This document shows positions 7,051 to 16,151 of a stretch of DNA of 64,000 bases, one piece after another. The notes beneath the pieces were generated by a model that made no database searches, was not told the origin of the DNA, and was given only the letters and a program-made list of their open reading frames with translations. The translations under genes were made by a program, and so were the position numbers. This DNA is from Halorubellus sp. JP-L1. GTDB taxonomy: Archaea; Halobacteriota; Halobacteria; Halobacteriales; Natrialbaceae. The stretch spans positions 558,001 through 622,000 of the forward strand of contig NZ_JAAOIR010000001.1 of assembly GCF_011440375.1 (NCBI RefSeq). Reading direction: 5' to 3'. Each line of letters starts with the position of its first letter. The stretch's first letter is position 1.

Positions 7051-8106
7051 TTACCGTTTCGCGGGGTTGCGCGCGGTGTGTTCGCGGCGGCGGACGATCC
7101 CGGTGTTGTTCGCGACGTTCCGCGCGATCTCGCGGAACGCCGCTCCCGTTTCGCTGTCGTCGTCGAGGACGATCGGCGCGCCCTCGTCGCCGCCGGTTCG
7201 CACGGCGGGGTCGAGCGGGACGCTCCCGAGGAACGGCATCTCGTGGACGTCCGCGAAGCGTTCGCCGCCGCCTTCGCCGAAGATGGCGTGCTCGCCGCCG
7301 CAGTCCGGGCACTTGAACGTCGCCATGTTCTCGGCGATCCCGAGGACGTTCGTGTCGTGCTTCCCGAACATCTCGAGGCCCTTGCGGGCGTCGTCGAGCG
7401 CGACCTCCTGGGGCGTCGTGACGATGACGGCGCCGGTGACGGGGACGGTCTGGAGGAGCGTCAGCTGGGTGTCGCCCGTTCCGGGCGGGAGGTCGATGAT
7501 CATGTAGTCGAGGTGCCCCCACTCGACGTCCTCCCAGAGCTGCGTGAGGACCTTGTGCACCATCGGGCCGCGCCAGATGACGGGGTCGTCCTCGCCGACG
7601 AGGAACGCCATCGACATGAGCTTCATCCCGTACTTCTCGGGCGGGACGAGCGTCTCGTCGCGCGTCGCCTGCGGGGGTTCCTCGGCGTCGACCATCCGGG
7701 GGACGTTCGGGCCGTAGACGTCCGCGTCGAACAGCCCGACGCGCGCGCCGAGCTTCGAGAGGCCGGCGGCGATGTTCACGGCCATCGTCGACTTGCCGAC
7801 GCCGCCCTTGCCGGAGGCGACGGCGATGACGTTGTCGACGTTCGGGAGGACGTCGTCGGACTCGGCGAGCCCGGTGTCGACGCTCGCGGAGAGCGAGACG
7901 TCGCGGTCGACGTCGCCGATGGCGTCGCGGACGGCGTCCGCGATTGCGGTCTCGGACGGCGAGTACGGTGCGCCGAGCGCGAGGTCGACGTGGATCGAGT
8001 CCTCGTCGACATCGATGCTGTTGACGAGCCCGAGGGAGACGATGTCGTCGCCGAGTTCCGGGTCCGTGACGTCCCGGAGCCGGTCGCGGATGGCGGCTGC
8101 GTCCAT
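7051..8106 (-). CDS. apbC: Mrp/ApbC-family P-loop ATPase, Fe-S cluster carrier
   Basis: The 351-residue protein has an N-terminal DUF59/MIP18-like domain (about residues 1-80, DAAAIRDRLRDVTDPELG) and a deviant Walker A motif GKGGVGKST near residue 100, as in Mrp/Nbp35 proteins. Further signature stretches are FDADVYGPNVPR and IIDLPPGTGD. A C-terminal CPDCG pair (NMATFKCPDCGGEH) supplies the bridging cysteines for a transferable Fe-S cluster. Orthologues deliver Fe-S clusters to apoproteins in the cytosol. It leads a two-gene transcript with the small acidic protein. Confidence 0.93.
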   Translation of the reverse strand: MDAAAIRDRLRDVTDPELGDDIVSLGLVNSIDVDEDSIHVDLALGAPYSPSETAIADAVRDAIGDVDRDVSLSASVDTGLAESDDVLPNVDNVIAVASGKGGVGKSTMAVNIAAGLSKLGARVGLFDADVYGPNVPRMVDAEEPPQATRDETLVPPEKYGMKLMSMAFLVGEDDPVIWRGPMVHKVLTQLWEDVEWGHLDYMIIDLPPGTGDTQLTLLQTVPVTGAVIVTTPQEVALDDARKGLEMFGKHDTNVLGIAENMATFKCPDCGGEHAIFGEGGGERFADVHEMPFLGSVPLDPAVRTGGDEGAPIVLDDDSETGAAFREIARNVANNTGIVRRREHTARNPAKR

Positions 8107-8244
8107 GCGCGTTCGTCGGGGCGACCGAGCGAAAAGGGTTGTGTTACCAGCCGCTGAGTTACGATTCCGTGTTCACGCCCGCAGTCGTCTTCCCTCGCCC
8201 AATCCCTCGCCGGCGTTGCGACGGATTCCCCGGTGAGACGGAGC

Positions 8245-8946
8245 CTATTTCCAGTCGCCCGGGTCGCCTGCCCTGAACTCGCCTTTCGCCTCTCGGTCCC
8301 GGGGCCAGACGGCGATGCCGATGGCGGCGAGATAGAAGAGCGCAACGGCGACCACGACGACGATTCCCGGAACGACCGTGATTGCGGCAGTCGCCAGCGG
8401 GCTCTCGTCCGGCGCGAACGTCGTGATTCGGAACAGCCAAGCGACGAGCAACACGGATAGCAGCGGGAGATAGATTCGCCGAAGTCTGTTCGCGATTGCC
8501 TCCCATATCGATACTTTCAGCGTCGGGATCCGGTAGTCTCGACCGAGTTTGCCCCGCCAGTCCTCGTGTTCCACCCCCGCCGTCGGGTCCAGTGCGTCGG
8601 CGAGCAAGTTCTGCTGGAAGAGCCGGACCCGCGACCGGTAGACGTCGTAGTCGCGGTACCGTCGCGCTTCGATGAACAGGAACAGGGAGACGGTCAGCAT
8701 CCCGATGAGGAGGATGTAATGTGGGTTGTCGGCACTGGAGAATGCCCACGTGAGAATCGCAGCGACGACCGTTACTCCCCACGTCGTCGTCTGATCGAGG
8801 CGGGAGCGCCACGTCGTCTCCCGGTCCAGTTCGCCGCGATAGGCGTCGCCCAGTATCGAGCTCATCTCCGTGCTGTGGTCGGCCATCTCCTCGCCGAGTT
8901 CGGCCTCCTCGCGCAGGTCCGAGTCGCCTGACCCGTCATCTGACAT
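8245..8946 (-). CDS. DUF2270 membrane protein
   Basis: The protein has 233 residues from the ATG at 8946 (MSDDGSGDSDLREEAEL). An acidic N-terminal tail with MADHSTEMSSILGDAYRGELDRETTWRSRLDQTTTW, the hallmark of DUF2270, precedes four hydrophobic segments: two at about residues 55-95 and two near 160-215. The basic stretch EARRYRDYDVYRSRVRLFQQN sits between the pairs on the cytoplasmic side. Function is unknown. It is divergent from another membrane protein gene starting at 9156. Confidence 0.8.
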   Translation of the reverse strand: MSDDGSGDSDLREEAELGEEMADHSTEMSSILGDAYRGELDRETTWRSRLDQTTTWGVTVVAAILTWAFSSADNPHYILLIGMLTVSLFLFIEARRYRDYDVYRSRVRLFQQNLLADALDPTAGVEHEDWRGKLGRDYRIPTLKVSIWEAIANRLRRIYLPLLSVLLVAWLFRITTFAPDESPLATAAITVVPGIVVVVAVALFYLAAIGIAVWPRDREAKGEFRAGDPGDWK

Positions 8947-9155
8947 ACAGAGCGATACGGGGCCGTCTGTCAAAGCACTTTCACAGGCGGGTCTCGTGTC
9001 GTTAGGCCGAGCCCTTCCAGCGGGGCCGACCTCGGTTCGCCGGTCGGGTCCGTACGTGTCAGTATGTGACATTCGTGTTCGATGTAACGACTGTCATCGG
9101 CGGGTTATCTGGTCCCTTCATCGGCGTTTTTCTAGTGTGCCATCGTAGGTATATC

Positions 9156-10232
9156 ATGCCGAATACAGAGACGCAGAGCGAGTCTTCCGGCCCGCGTGAA
9201 CGACGGTCGGACGAACCAGAAAGCGGTCCGATATCTATCGAATCGAATCCCCTGTCGCGATGGATACTGGTCAACGGGAATCGATGGGCGGTCTCCGCGG
9301 TCGCGCTGGTCCTCGTCGGGCTCGGGTTCCTCGGGAGCGGCGTCCTCTGGCCGGACGAACTCGTGACGTTGTTCACGGAGGAACAGGTCGTGCAGACGAT
9401 CCTCGTCGCGCTCTTCAGCGGTGTCATCTTGCTCGTGTCGATCGCGGTGTCGGTGAACTCGATCGTCCTGTCCCAGGAGATTACGGCGCTCGGTGAACAG
9501 GAAGAGGAGATCGACGAAACGTTCTCGTTCCGTGATTCGGTCAGGGCGCATATGAACTCGGACGTCAGTCCGGTTCGCCCGGCGGAGTTCCTCGAGGTGA
9601 TCTTCGACGCGATTCGGGCGAACGCTCGAGAGATACACGAGAGCATTTCTGACGAGAACGAGCCGCTCCACGGTCAGATGGAACTCATCAGGGACGACAT
9701 CGTCCGTCAGGTCGGAGACGTCGAGGAGCGTCTGGAGAGCGGGGCGTTCGGGACGTCGGAGGTGCTCTTCGCCGGAATCCAGTACGATTATTCGCGACAG
9801 GTCTACGCGGTCCGCCAGCTTCGGGTTCGACACGAGGATACGCTCACGGAGAGTCAACTGGAGAAGGTCGACGACCTCATCACAACTCTCAAATATTTCG
9901 CCATCGGTCGGGAGTACTTCAAGACGCTCTACTTCAAGCGAGAGCTCGCGAACCTCTCGCGTGCATTGCTCGTCGTCTCATTTCCCGCAATTGTCTTCAT
10001 CGCGTACGCCATCCTCTCGATTCGAGCGGGGCTGTTGCCGGACTTCTCTCTCCTGTTCATCCCGTCCATCATCTGGTTCGTCGGACTCGCGTACGTCGTC
10101 GGGATGGCTCCGTACACGTTGTTCTCGGCGTACGTGCTACGGACGGCCACTATCTCGATTAAGACCCTGGCGGCCGGTCCGTTCGTCCTCGGCGGCGACG
10201 ACGACTCGAAGCTGCTCCAGGACGACGAGTAG
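9156..10232 (+). CDS. Four-helix membrane protein, unknown family
   Basis: The protein has 358 residues from the ATG at 9156; the 30 upstream residues in frame look non-coding. A hydrophilic N-terminal tail is followed by two membrane helices (about 40-62 and 80-108), a cytoplasmic region of about 150 residues with helical, charged sequence (EEIDETFSFRDSVRAHMN, DIVRQVGDVEERLES), then two more helices (about 263-285 and 292-325) and an acidic end (GGDDDSKLLQDDE). The symmetric layout resembles a channel or sensor, but no motif allows a call. Confidence 0.68.
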   Translation: MPNTETQSESSGPRERRSDEPESGPISIESNPLSRWILVNGNRWAVSAVALVLVGLGFLGSGVLWPDELVTLFTEEQVVQTILVALFSGVILLVSIAVSVNSIVLSQEITALGEQEEEIDETFSFRDSVRAHMNSDVSPVRPAEFLEVIFDAIRANAREIHESISDENEPLHGQMELIRDDIVRQVGDVEERLESGAFGTSEVLFAGIQYDYSRQVYAVRQLRVRHEDTLTESQLEKVDDLITTLKYFAIGREYFKTLYFKRELANLSRALLVVSFPAIVFIAYAILSIRAGLLPDFSLLFIPSIIWFVGLAYVVGMAPYTLFSAYVLRTATISIKTLAAGPFVLGGDDDSKLLQDDE

Positions 10233-10416
10233 AGACGCGAACGACTCGAAGGAACTGCGGTGGGAGCGTGGTGGCGATCGCGGATATGACGGACGACGCG
10301 CCTGCTGGAGCGCCGAGGTGGTCGTCCGAGGAGTCACTGGGTGCTTCCAGGCGGTGTCGTCGCCTAGGTTCCCGGTCTGAAGTACGACGATCGCTGGCGG
10401 GGGCTGTCGCCACCGG

Positions 10417-10432
10417 CTAAAATATATTTTAG
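10417..10432 (+). promoter_or_regulatory. Palindromic TATA element upstream of the proteasome operon
   Basis: CTAAAATATATTTTAG is a perfect 16-bp palindrome centred on a TATA core, 35 bases before the psmB ATG in otherwise GC-rich DNA. It can serve as TATA box, and its symmetry suggests either a repressor site over the TATA box or bidirectional use. AT-rich DNA continues to about 10445. Confidence 0.65.
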
Positions 10433-10467
10433 ATAACATATTTCTTCGGCCGGGTCCTGGTACCGGT

Positions 10468-11196
10468 ATGCTCGACCGAACGACCGAGCGATTGGCGGAC
10501 AGGACGACGTTCGAGCTCCCTTCGCAGGACGAACCGACCCGGGCCGACGGGCCGAAGACGGCGACCTCGAGAGATGGCGGCGTGCTGGAGACCGGGACGA
10601 CGACGGTGGCGCTCGCCGCCGGCGACGCGGTCGTCGTCGCGGCGGACCAGCGCGCGAGCCTCGGCGGTCGGTTCACGGCGAACAAGGCCGTCCAGAAGGT
10701 ACTCCCGGTGCACTCGACGGCGGCGCTCGCGATGTCCGGGTCCGTCGGTGCAGTCCAGGACCTCGTGCGGACGCTCGAGGCCGAGGCGGACCTGTACGCC
10801 GCCCGGCGCGGCGAGGACATGTCGATGAACGCGCTGGCGTCGGTCGCGGGCAACCTCGTCCGCGGCGTGCCCGCACAGCTCCTCCTCGGCGGCGTCGACT
10901 CCACTGGCTCCTCCATCTACGAACTCGACGGCGGTGGCGGCGTGGTCCCGACGAGGTACGGCGCGGCCGGGAGCGGGATGCAGGTCGCGTACGGCGTACT
11001 GGAGGGCGCGGCCGAGAACGTCGCGGACGCCGAGACGGGACGCGAGGTGGCGCTCGACGCGGTCGCGGCGGCGAGCGAGCGCGACACCGCGAGCGGGAAC
11101 GGCGCGCACGTCGCGACCGTCACCGCAGACGGCGTCGACGTGGAGGTCGTCGACCGCGACGCCGTCGCCGCCCGGACTGGAGGTGGACGGCGATGA
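10468..11196 (+). CDS. psmB: Proteasome beta subunit (20S core protease)
   Basis: The precursor of 242 residues has a 43-residue propeptide ending ETG, cleaved before the catalytic Thr44 (TTTVAL). In mature numbering Asp17 (VVVAAD) is present and Lys34 aligns with the usual Lys33 after a one-residue insertion; GSGMQ and ERDTASGNG supply the other active-site residues. It should form the catalytic beta rings of the 20S particle. It overlaps the next gene, an alpha subunit, by four bases (ATGA), so both are made together. In well-studied haloarchaea the alpha and beta genes are usually apart, so this may be an extra, divergent proteasome. The propeptide and N terminus are unlike the Haloferax sequence. 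Confidence 0.93.
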   Translation: MLDRTTERLADRTTFELPSQDEPTRADGPKTATSRDGGVLETGTTTVALAAGDAVVVAADQRASLGGRFTANKAVQKVLPVHSTAALAMSGSVGAVQDLVRTLEAEADLYAARRGEDMSMNALASVAGNLVRGVPAQLLLGGVDSTGSSIYELDGGGGVVPTRYGAAGSGMQVAYGVLEGAAENVADAETGREVALDAVAAASERDTASGNGAHVATVTADGVDVEVVDRDAVAARTGGGRR

Positions 11197-12071
11197 ACGG
11201 TGGCAGCGACCGGCAGGCGTACGATCGCGGCGTCTCCGTGTTCTCGCCGGACGGCCGGCTCTACCAGGTCGAGTACGCTCGCGAGGCGGTCCGGAACGGC
11301 ACGGCGGTCGTCGGCGTCCGCGGCGACGACGGCGTGGTGCTCGCGGCGGACGCGCGAACGCGCTCGTCGCTCCTCGTGGACGGCAGCGTCGAGAAGCTCC
11401 ACGACCTCGACGGCCGCCTCGGCGCGGCGACGGCGGGCCACGTCGCGGACGGTCGCCGCATCGTCGACTTCGCTCGGCGGCGCGCGCAGACCGAACGCCT
11501 CCGGTACGACCAGCCCGTCGACGTTGAACCGCTCGCGACCGCGATCGCGGACCACGTCCAAGAGGCGACGCAGGCTGGGGGAACGCGGCCGTTCGGCGCG
11601 GGATTGCTCGTCGCCGGCGTGGACGCTACTGACCACCTCGTGGATGGCGGCGCCGAATCTACTGACGACCTCGGCGTGGACGCTACTGACCACCTCGTGG
11701 ATGGCGGCGCCGAATCTACTGACTACCACGGTGACGACCACGGCGACGGCTCGCCCGAGGGGGCCGACGACGCTGCGGTACGACTCTACGAGGTCGACCC
11801 GTCGGGGTCGCCGAGCGAGTGGCACGCGACCGCGATCGGCGGCGGCACTGACGCGGCCCGCAGTCACCTGGAAGCGCACTACGAACCCGGCCTGGACGTC
11901 CTCGGGGCGCGAGACCTCGCGCTGACCGGGCTGGCGTCGACCGTCGAGGACGACGGGTTCGCGCCGAGCGACGTCTCGCTCGCGGTCGTCGACGACTCGG
12001 GGTATCGGACGCTCGGCGAGGGCGAACGGGCGAGTGCGCTCGACGAGGCTGGCGTTCGGCGGGCGTCCTGA
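11193..12071 (+). CDS. psmA: Proteasome alpha subunit, divergent, with repeat insertion
   Basis: The start of this 292-residue protein is canonical (AYDRGVSVFSPDGRLYQVEYAREAV), the alpha-specific N-terminal helix and signature that gate the pore. The body matches PsmA (TAGHVADGRRIVDFARRRAQ, YEVDPSGSPSEWHATAIGGG). Between strands, after GTRPFGAGLLVAGVD, an insertion of roughly 48 residues carries a 19-residue unit twice (ATDHLVDGGAESTDDLGVD). The insertion lies on a loop and is very acidic. It is translationally coupled to psmB. Its divergence from the usual haloarchaeal PsmA suggests a second, specialised core particle. Confidence 0.92.
   Translation: MNGGSDRQAYDRGVSVFSPDGRLYQVEYAREAVRNGTAVVGVRGDDGVVLAADARTRSSLLVDGSVEKLHDLDGRLGAATAGHVADGRRIVDFARRRAQTERLRYDQPVDVEPLATAIADHVQEATQAGGTRPFGAGLLVAGVDATDHLVDGGAESTDDLGVDATDHLVDGGAESTDYHGDDHGDGSPEGADDAAVRLYEVDPSGSPSEWHATAIGGGTDAARSHLEAHYEPGLDVLGARDLALTGLASTVEDDGFAPSDVSLAVVDDSGYRTLGEGERASALDEAGVRRAS
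11616..11729 (+). repeat. 57-bp tandem repeat inside psmA (2 copies)
   Basis: Two 57-bp units (start 11616 and 11673), identical over the first 51 bases, encode a 19-residue acidic repeat within the alpha subunit loop. Near identity at DNA level means the duplication is recent. The same 57-bp period occurs in the DUF502 gene tail. Confidence 0.9.
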
Positions 12072-12098
12072 GGAACGCAGGAAGCGTTCTCGACGAGT

Positions 12099-13268
12099 TC
12101 AGGCGGCCGTGCCGTCGTCGGCGGTCGACTCGTCGGCGGCGTCGTCGTTCGCGGCGTCGGCGGTGATGCGGCCGTCGTCCTCGGCGCTCACTCCGGCGTC
12201 CGCGGCGTCGTCGAGCCTGGTGACGTCGACGACCGTGCAGTCCCGGCCGACGTACGCGGCGAGCAGGTCGCGGTCGTCGTCTTCGTCATCGTCGTCATCG
12301 TCGTTCGGATTTCGGAGCGTCGTGCGGACGCACCAGGGGTCGTCGTTGAGGACGCGCTCGCGCCAGTCGACGCCGACGGTCCAGAGTGGGCGGTCGCGGA
12401 CGTCGACGCCGCGCTCGTGGTACGCGGCGACGACCGCAGGGTGGTCGAGGAGGACGAACGAGAGCGGACAGGAGAGGTCGGCGCTGCAGGCGTCGCACGC
12501 GAACGACGCCCGCACGGCGTGCCGTTCGACGGGGTCGGCGTCCGCGGCGTTCGCGGCGTCCGCAACCTCGTCCGGTCCGCCGCTGGCTTCGTCGGGCGCG
12601 TTCGGCGCGGATTCCACGCGGCCGGAGGCGGGGGCGCCGCAGTCGGGGCAGACGCCGTCGGCGAAGCTCGCGATCCGTCGCCGGTGGTGGCGGTCGACCG
12701 CCTCCGGGACGGTCTCGGGGTCGCGAGTCGCGTACCCGCTCGGCGGGAACGGGAGCGCGAGCACGTCGCGCCCGCAGGCGGTGCAGGCGACGCGCGTGAC
12801 GTTGTCGGCGACGGACGCGTGCAGGCCGACGGGGTCGGCACAGAGCGGGCAGTCTTCGTCGAGCGGGACGGGGTCCTCGTCGACGCGGTCGGTGTACGCG
12901 CCGGCTTCGATCGCCCGGGCGACGCGGCGGCCGGCGTCGGTGAGCGCGTACGCGTCGCCGTCCCCATCGTCTTCGGGTATCTTCCGGACGAACCGGTCGT
13001 CGAGCTGCCGGAGGTGGTACGCGAACCCCGCGGTGGTGTCGACGTCCGTCGCCTCGAACAGCTCGGTGAACGTCGCCCGTCCGTCGGGTGCGCCGGCGAG
13101 CGCCGCGAGGACGCGCACTCGCGGGTCGCCGGCGAGGGCCTGGAACGCGTCGCTGGTCGCGTCCACCCGGTCCGTTCGCGTCGACGCGGACGCGTCCGCT
13201 GACGCTGGCTCGCTGGCGTCGGGGACCGCCTCGTCGGTCATACCTTCAGACTCGGGGGTCGAAGGCAT
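12099..13268 (-). CDS. ArsR-type winged-helix protein with zinc ribbons
   Basis: The 389-residue protein has an ArsR-like HTH domain at about residues 38-120 (DAFQALAGDPRVRVLAALAG ... AGFAYHLRQLDDRFV). Two metal-binding cysteine modules follow: CPLC with CTACG, and CPDCG with CDAC and C. The second half and the acidic Asp-rich tail (NDDDDDDEDDDRD, then Ala/Asp repeats) match haloarchaeal HTH proteins with a DUF7351-type C-terminal domain. It is probably a transcription regulator with a zinc-stabilised sensor. A start ten codons later (MTDEAV) is equally possible. Confidence 0.78.
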   Translation of the reverse strand: MPSTPESEGMTDEAVPDASEPASADASASTRTDRVDATSDAFQALAGDPRVRVLAALAGAPDGRATFTELFEATDVDTTAGFAYHLRQLDDRFVRKIPEDDGDGDAYALTDAGRRVARAIEAGAYTDRVDEDPVPLDEDCPLCADPVGLHASVADNVTRVACTACGRDVLALPFPPSGYATRDPETVPEAVDRHHRRRIASFADGVCPDCGAPASGRVESAPNAPDEASGGPDEVADAANAADADPVERHAVRASFACDACSADLSCPLSFVLLDHPAVVAAYHERGVDVRDRPLWTVGVDWRERVLNDDPWCVRTTLRNPNDDDDDDEDDDRDLLAAYVGRDCTVVDVTRLDDAADAGVSAEDDGRITADAANDDAADESTADDGTAA

Positions 13269-13375
13269 AGGTCTGGTGTCCGCGGCACCGAACGCACCGC
13301 CGCGCTGCGAGCGGCGAGCGGGCGCGACGCCGCCGTACCGATGGGTTTTACGCGCGCCGAGTCGACGGTTCGCGT

Positions 13376-14788
13376 ATGGCAGACGACGAGGACTACCGCA
13401 CGGAACGGGACAGTCTCGGCGAGATGCAGGTACCGGCGGACGCGTACTGGGGCGCCCAGACCCAGCGCGCGGTCGAGAACTTCCCCATCTCCGGGATCAC
13501 GTTCGGGCGGCGGTTCGTGCGCGCGCTCGGCGTCGTGAAGAAGGCCGCGGCGCAGGCGAACCGCGACATCGACCTGCTCGAGGACGAGCAGGCGGACGCG
13601 ATCGTCGAGGCGGCGGACGAGGTCATCGCGGGCGCGCACGACGACCAGTTCCCCGTCGACGTCTTCCAGACGGGATCCGGGACCTCGTCGAACATGAACG
13701 CGAACGAGGTCATCGCGAATCGCGCCGCCGAGATCACGGGCGCGGAGGTCGGCGACCGCGTCGTCCACCCGAACGACCACGTGAACTACGGGCAGTCGAG
13801 CAACGACGTCATCCCGACCGCGATGCACATCGCGAGCCTCGAGGCCGTCGAAAAGGACGTCATCCCGGCGCTCGACACGCTCCGCGAGCACCTAGACGAG
13901 AAGGCCGAGGAGTTCGACGACGTCGTGAAGACGGGCCGCACGCACCTCCAGGACGCGACGCCGATCCTGCTCGGCCAGGAGTTCGACGGCTACCGGACGC
14001 AGGTCGAGAAGGGGCTCGTGCGCGTCGACAACGTCCGCGAGCACCTCGCGGAGCTCGCACTCGGTGGGACCGCGGTGGGGACGGGACTGAACACGCACCC
14101 GGACTTCCCGGGACTCGCCGCGGAGTACATCACGAAGGAGACGGGCGTCCAGTTCCGCGAGGCGGACTCGCACTTCGAGGCCCAGGCAGCGCACGACGCG
14201 ATGAGCGAGGCCCACGGCGCGCTCCGCACCGTCGCCGGGAGCCTCAACAAGATCGCGAACGACCTGCGATTGCTCGCCTCGGGTCCACGGAACGGTCTCG
14301 GCGAGATAGAGCAACCCGAGAACCAGCCCGGGTCGTCGATCATGCCGGGGAAGATCAACCCGGTAGTCGCGGAGGCGGTCAACCAGGTCCACAAGCAGGT
14401 CGTCGGGAACGACGCCGCGGTCGCCGCTGGTGCGGCGGAGGGCCAGATCGACCTGAACCTCTACAAGCCCGTGCTCGCGCACAACTTCCTCCAGTCTGCC
14501 GAGCTGATTGCGAACGCGAGCGAGGTGTTCGCGCGGAAGTTCGTCGCGAAGCTGGAGGCGAACGAGGAACACTGCGAGGCGCAGGTCGAGCAGTCGATGG
14601 CGCTCGCCACCGCGCTCAATCCCGCGATCGGGTACGACAAGGCGAGCGAGGTCGCGAAGGCCGCGCTCAAGGAGGGGAAGACGGTGAAGGAAGTCGTCGT
14701 CGAGAAGGGCTACCTGAGCGAAGCCGAGGCCGAGGAGGTCCTCGACCCGGTCGCGATGACCGAGCGCGTCATCCTCGGCGACGACTGA
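13376..14788 (+). CDS. fumC: Fumarate hydratase class II
   Basis: The 470-residue protein catalyses fumarate to malate in the citric acid cycle. The fumarase/aspartase signature GSSIMPGKINPVVAE is intact and includes the catalytic serine. Other family blocks are SGTSSNMNANEVIANRA, NDHVNYGQSSND and GRTHLQDATPILLGQEF. Length matches the class II family. The start at 13376 follows a short spacer after TTTTACGCGCG, and the gene stands alone. Confidence 0.96.
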   Translation: MADDEDYRTERDSLGEMQVPADAYWGAQTQRAVENFPISGITFGRRFVRALGVVKKAAAQANRDIDLLEDEQADAIVEAADEVIAGAHDDQFPVDVFQTGSGTSSNMNANEVIANRAAEITGAEVGDRVVHPNDHVNYGQSSNDVIPTAMHIASLEAVEKDVIPALDTLREHLDEKAEEFDDVVKTGRTHLQDATPILLGQEFDGYRTQVEKGLVRVDNVREHLAELALGGTAVGTGLNTHPDFPGLAAEYITKETGVQFREADSHFEAQAAHDAMSEAHGALRTVAGSLNKIANDLRLLASGPRNGLGEIEQPENQPGSSIMPGKINPVVAEAVNQVHKQVVGNDAAVAAGAAEGQIDLNLYKPVLAHNFLQSAELIANASEVFARKFVAKLEANEEHCEAQVEQSMALATALNPAIGYDKASEVAKAALKEGKTVKEVVVEKGYLSEAEAEEVLDPVAMTERVILGDD

Positions 14789-14888
14789 GCGCTCGGCGGA
14801 TCGAGACGGGGTCGAGGAACGATCGATCGCCCGGCGCCGGCTGATGGACAACCAACCTTTTAGCGGTGTCGTGTCGAGTGGTCGAACG

Positions 14889-16091
14889 ATGAGACGACGT
14901 CGTATGCTGGCACTGCTGGGCATCGGGGGCACGTCGGGGTGTCTGCGGCTCGCCGGCGAGGACACGAGCACGCGCCGGACGGCCACGCGAACGACCGCGG
15001 ATTCGACGAGGACGCAGTCGACCACGACGACGCGGGGCGGGACGGCGCAGTCCGAGACGGCCGAGGAGACGGAGACGACGGCGGAGCCGGATGCACCGCT
15101 GCTCGCGGACGCGGACGCGCTCGAACGCCGCTGGACGGGCCCGGAGTACGTGAGCGGGATGGCGCTACACGACGACGGCGTTTTCGTCGAGAACGAGGAG
15201 GTGGTGGCGCTCGATCGCGCCCAGGGGTTCGAGCGGTGGCAGCCGTACCCCGACCGGGTCCGTGACTTCACGGTCGAGGGAGACGGCCTCTTCGTCGGCA
15301 CCCGGGACGGATCGGTCGTCGGGATCGACCTCGCGAGCCGCGAGGAGCGCTGGCGGTACGACGGCACGGACCTCGATTCGGCGATCCGGGCGGGGTCGTC
15401 GTCGGTCGTCTTCGGCGAGGAGCGCGGGGGCGGCGCCGCGGTCGTGTGCCTCGACGCGGCCGACGGGACGGAGCGCTGGCGGGTCGAGACCGAGAACCCG
15501 GTGAGCGAACTCTCCCCGCCCGGGGACGGCGCCGTCGTCTTCGGGACGACCGGCGGACCGAGCATCCAGTGTCACGACCTCCAGACGGGGACGCGACGGT
15601 GGCTGTCCGAGGAGAGCCACACCGCGATGACGCCGCTCGTTCGGAACGGAACGGCGTACGTTCCCGTCTACCGGCGCGTCATCGCGTTCGACGCTGCAAC
15701 CGGCGACATCGAGTGGGAGTACCCGCTGCCCGACGGTGCCGAGCGGTTCGAGGGTCGGTCCCCGGGCCAGCCGCCGGTGCGACGAGACGGCGTCCTGTAC
15801 GTCCCGGCACAGGAGGGCGGTCTCGCCGCGATCGACTCCCAGACTGGCCAGGGTGTGTGGTTCTACGAGGTCCCGGAGAGCAGAGGCGGACTCGTCACCG
15901 TCGCCGACGGCGCGGTGTGGTTCGGGACCGAGAACGCGGTGCATCGGGTCGGCGCAGCGACGGGCGACGGCGAAATTATCGGTCGGTTCACGGCGGAGAC
16001 GAACGGCCTGTTCGGACTCGAAGTGGACAGCGGGACGCTGTTCGTCGCGCCGTCTCCCACGGCGGTACGCGCGTTCGACGTCGTCGATTGA
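14889..16091 (+). CDS. PQQ-like beta-propeller lipoprotein
   Basis: The protein has 400 residues from the ATG at 14889, which places the signal MRRRRMLALLGIGGTSGC at the N terminus; Cys18 is the expected lipidation site. A Thr/Ser/Glu-rich linker to about residue 65 precedes a seven- or eight-bladed propeller with repeated blade ends such as DRAQGFERWQPY, DGTERWRVETE and ATGDIEWEYPLP. This is the PQQ-binding-like (BamB-like) fold, but no cofactor-ligand set can be established. It is exported and membrane-anchored. It faces a paralogous gene transcribed toward it, and a third copy lies at 20585. Confidence 0.86.
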   Translation: MRRRRMLALLGIGGTSGCLRLAGEDTSTRRTATRTTADSTRTQSTTTTRGGTAQSETAEETETTAEPDAPLLADADALERRWTGPEYVSGMALHDDGVFVENEEVVALDRAQGFERWQPYPDRVRDFTVEGDGLFVGTRDGSVVGIDLASREERWRYDGTDLDSAIRAGSSSVVFGEERGGGAAVVCLDAADGTERWRVETENPVSELSPPGDGAVVFGTTGGPSIQCHDLQTGTRRWLSEESHTAMTPLVRNGTAYVPVYRRVIAFDAATGDIEWEYPLPDGAERFEGRSPGQPPVRRDGVLYVPAQEGGLAAIDSQTGQGVWFYEVPESRGGLVTVADGAVWFGTENAVHRVGAATGDGEIIGRFTAETNGLFGLEVDSGTLFVAPSPTAVRAFDVVD

Positions 16092-16151
16092 CCTCGCGCC
16101 GAGTAATTCGGGGGCGAAGTGCTTGCTTTGAACACGCGTGCCGCGACGACC

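Noticed and set aside
12034-14844. 936-residue plus-strand frame
   Set aside because: It runs antisense to the ArsR-type gene and then out of frame through fumC; the product is Arg/Ser-rich and matches no family.
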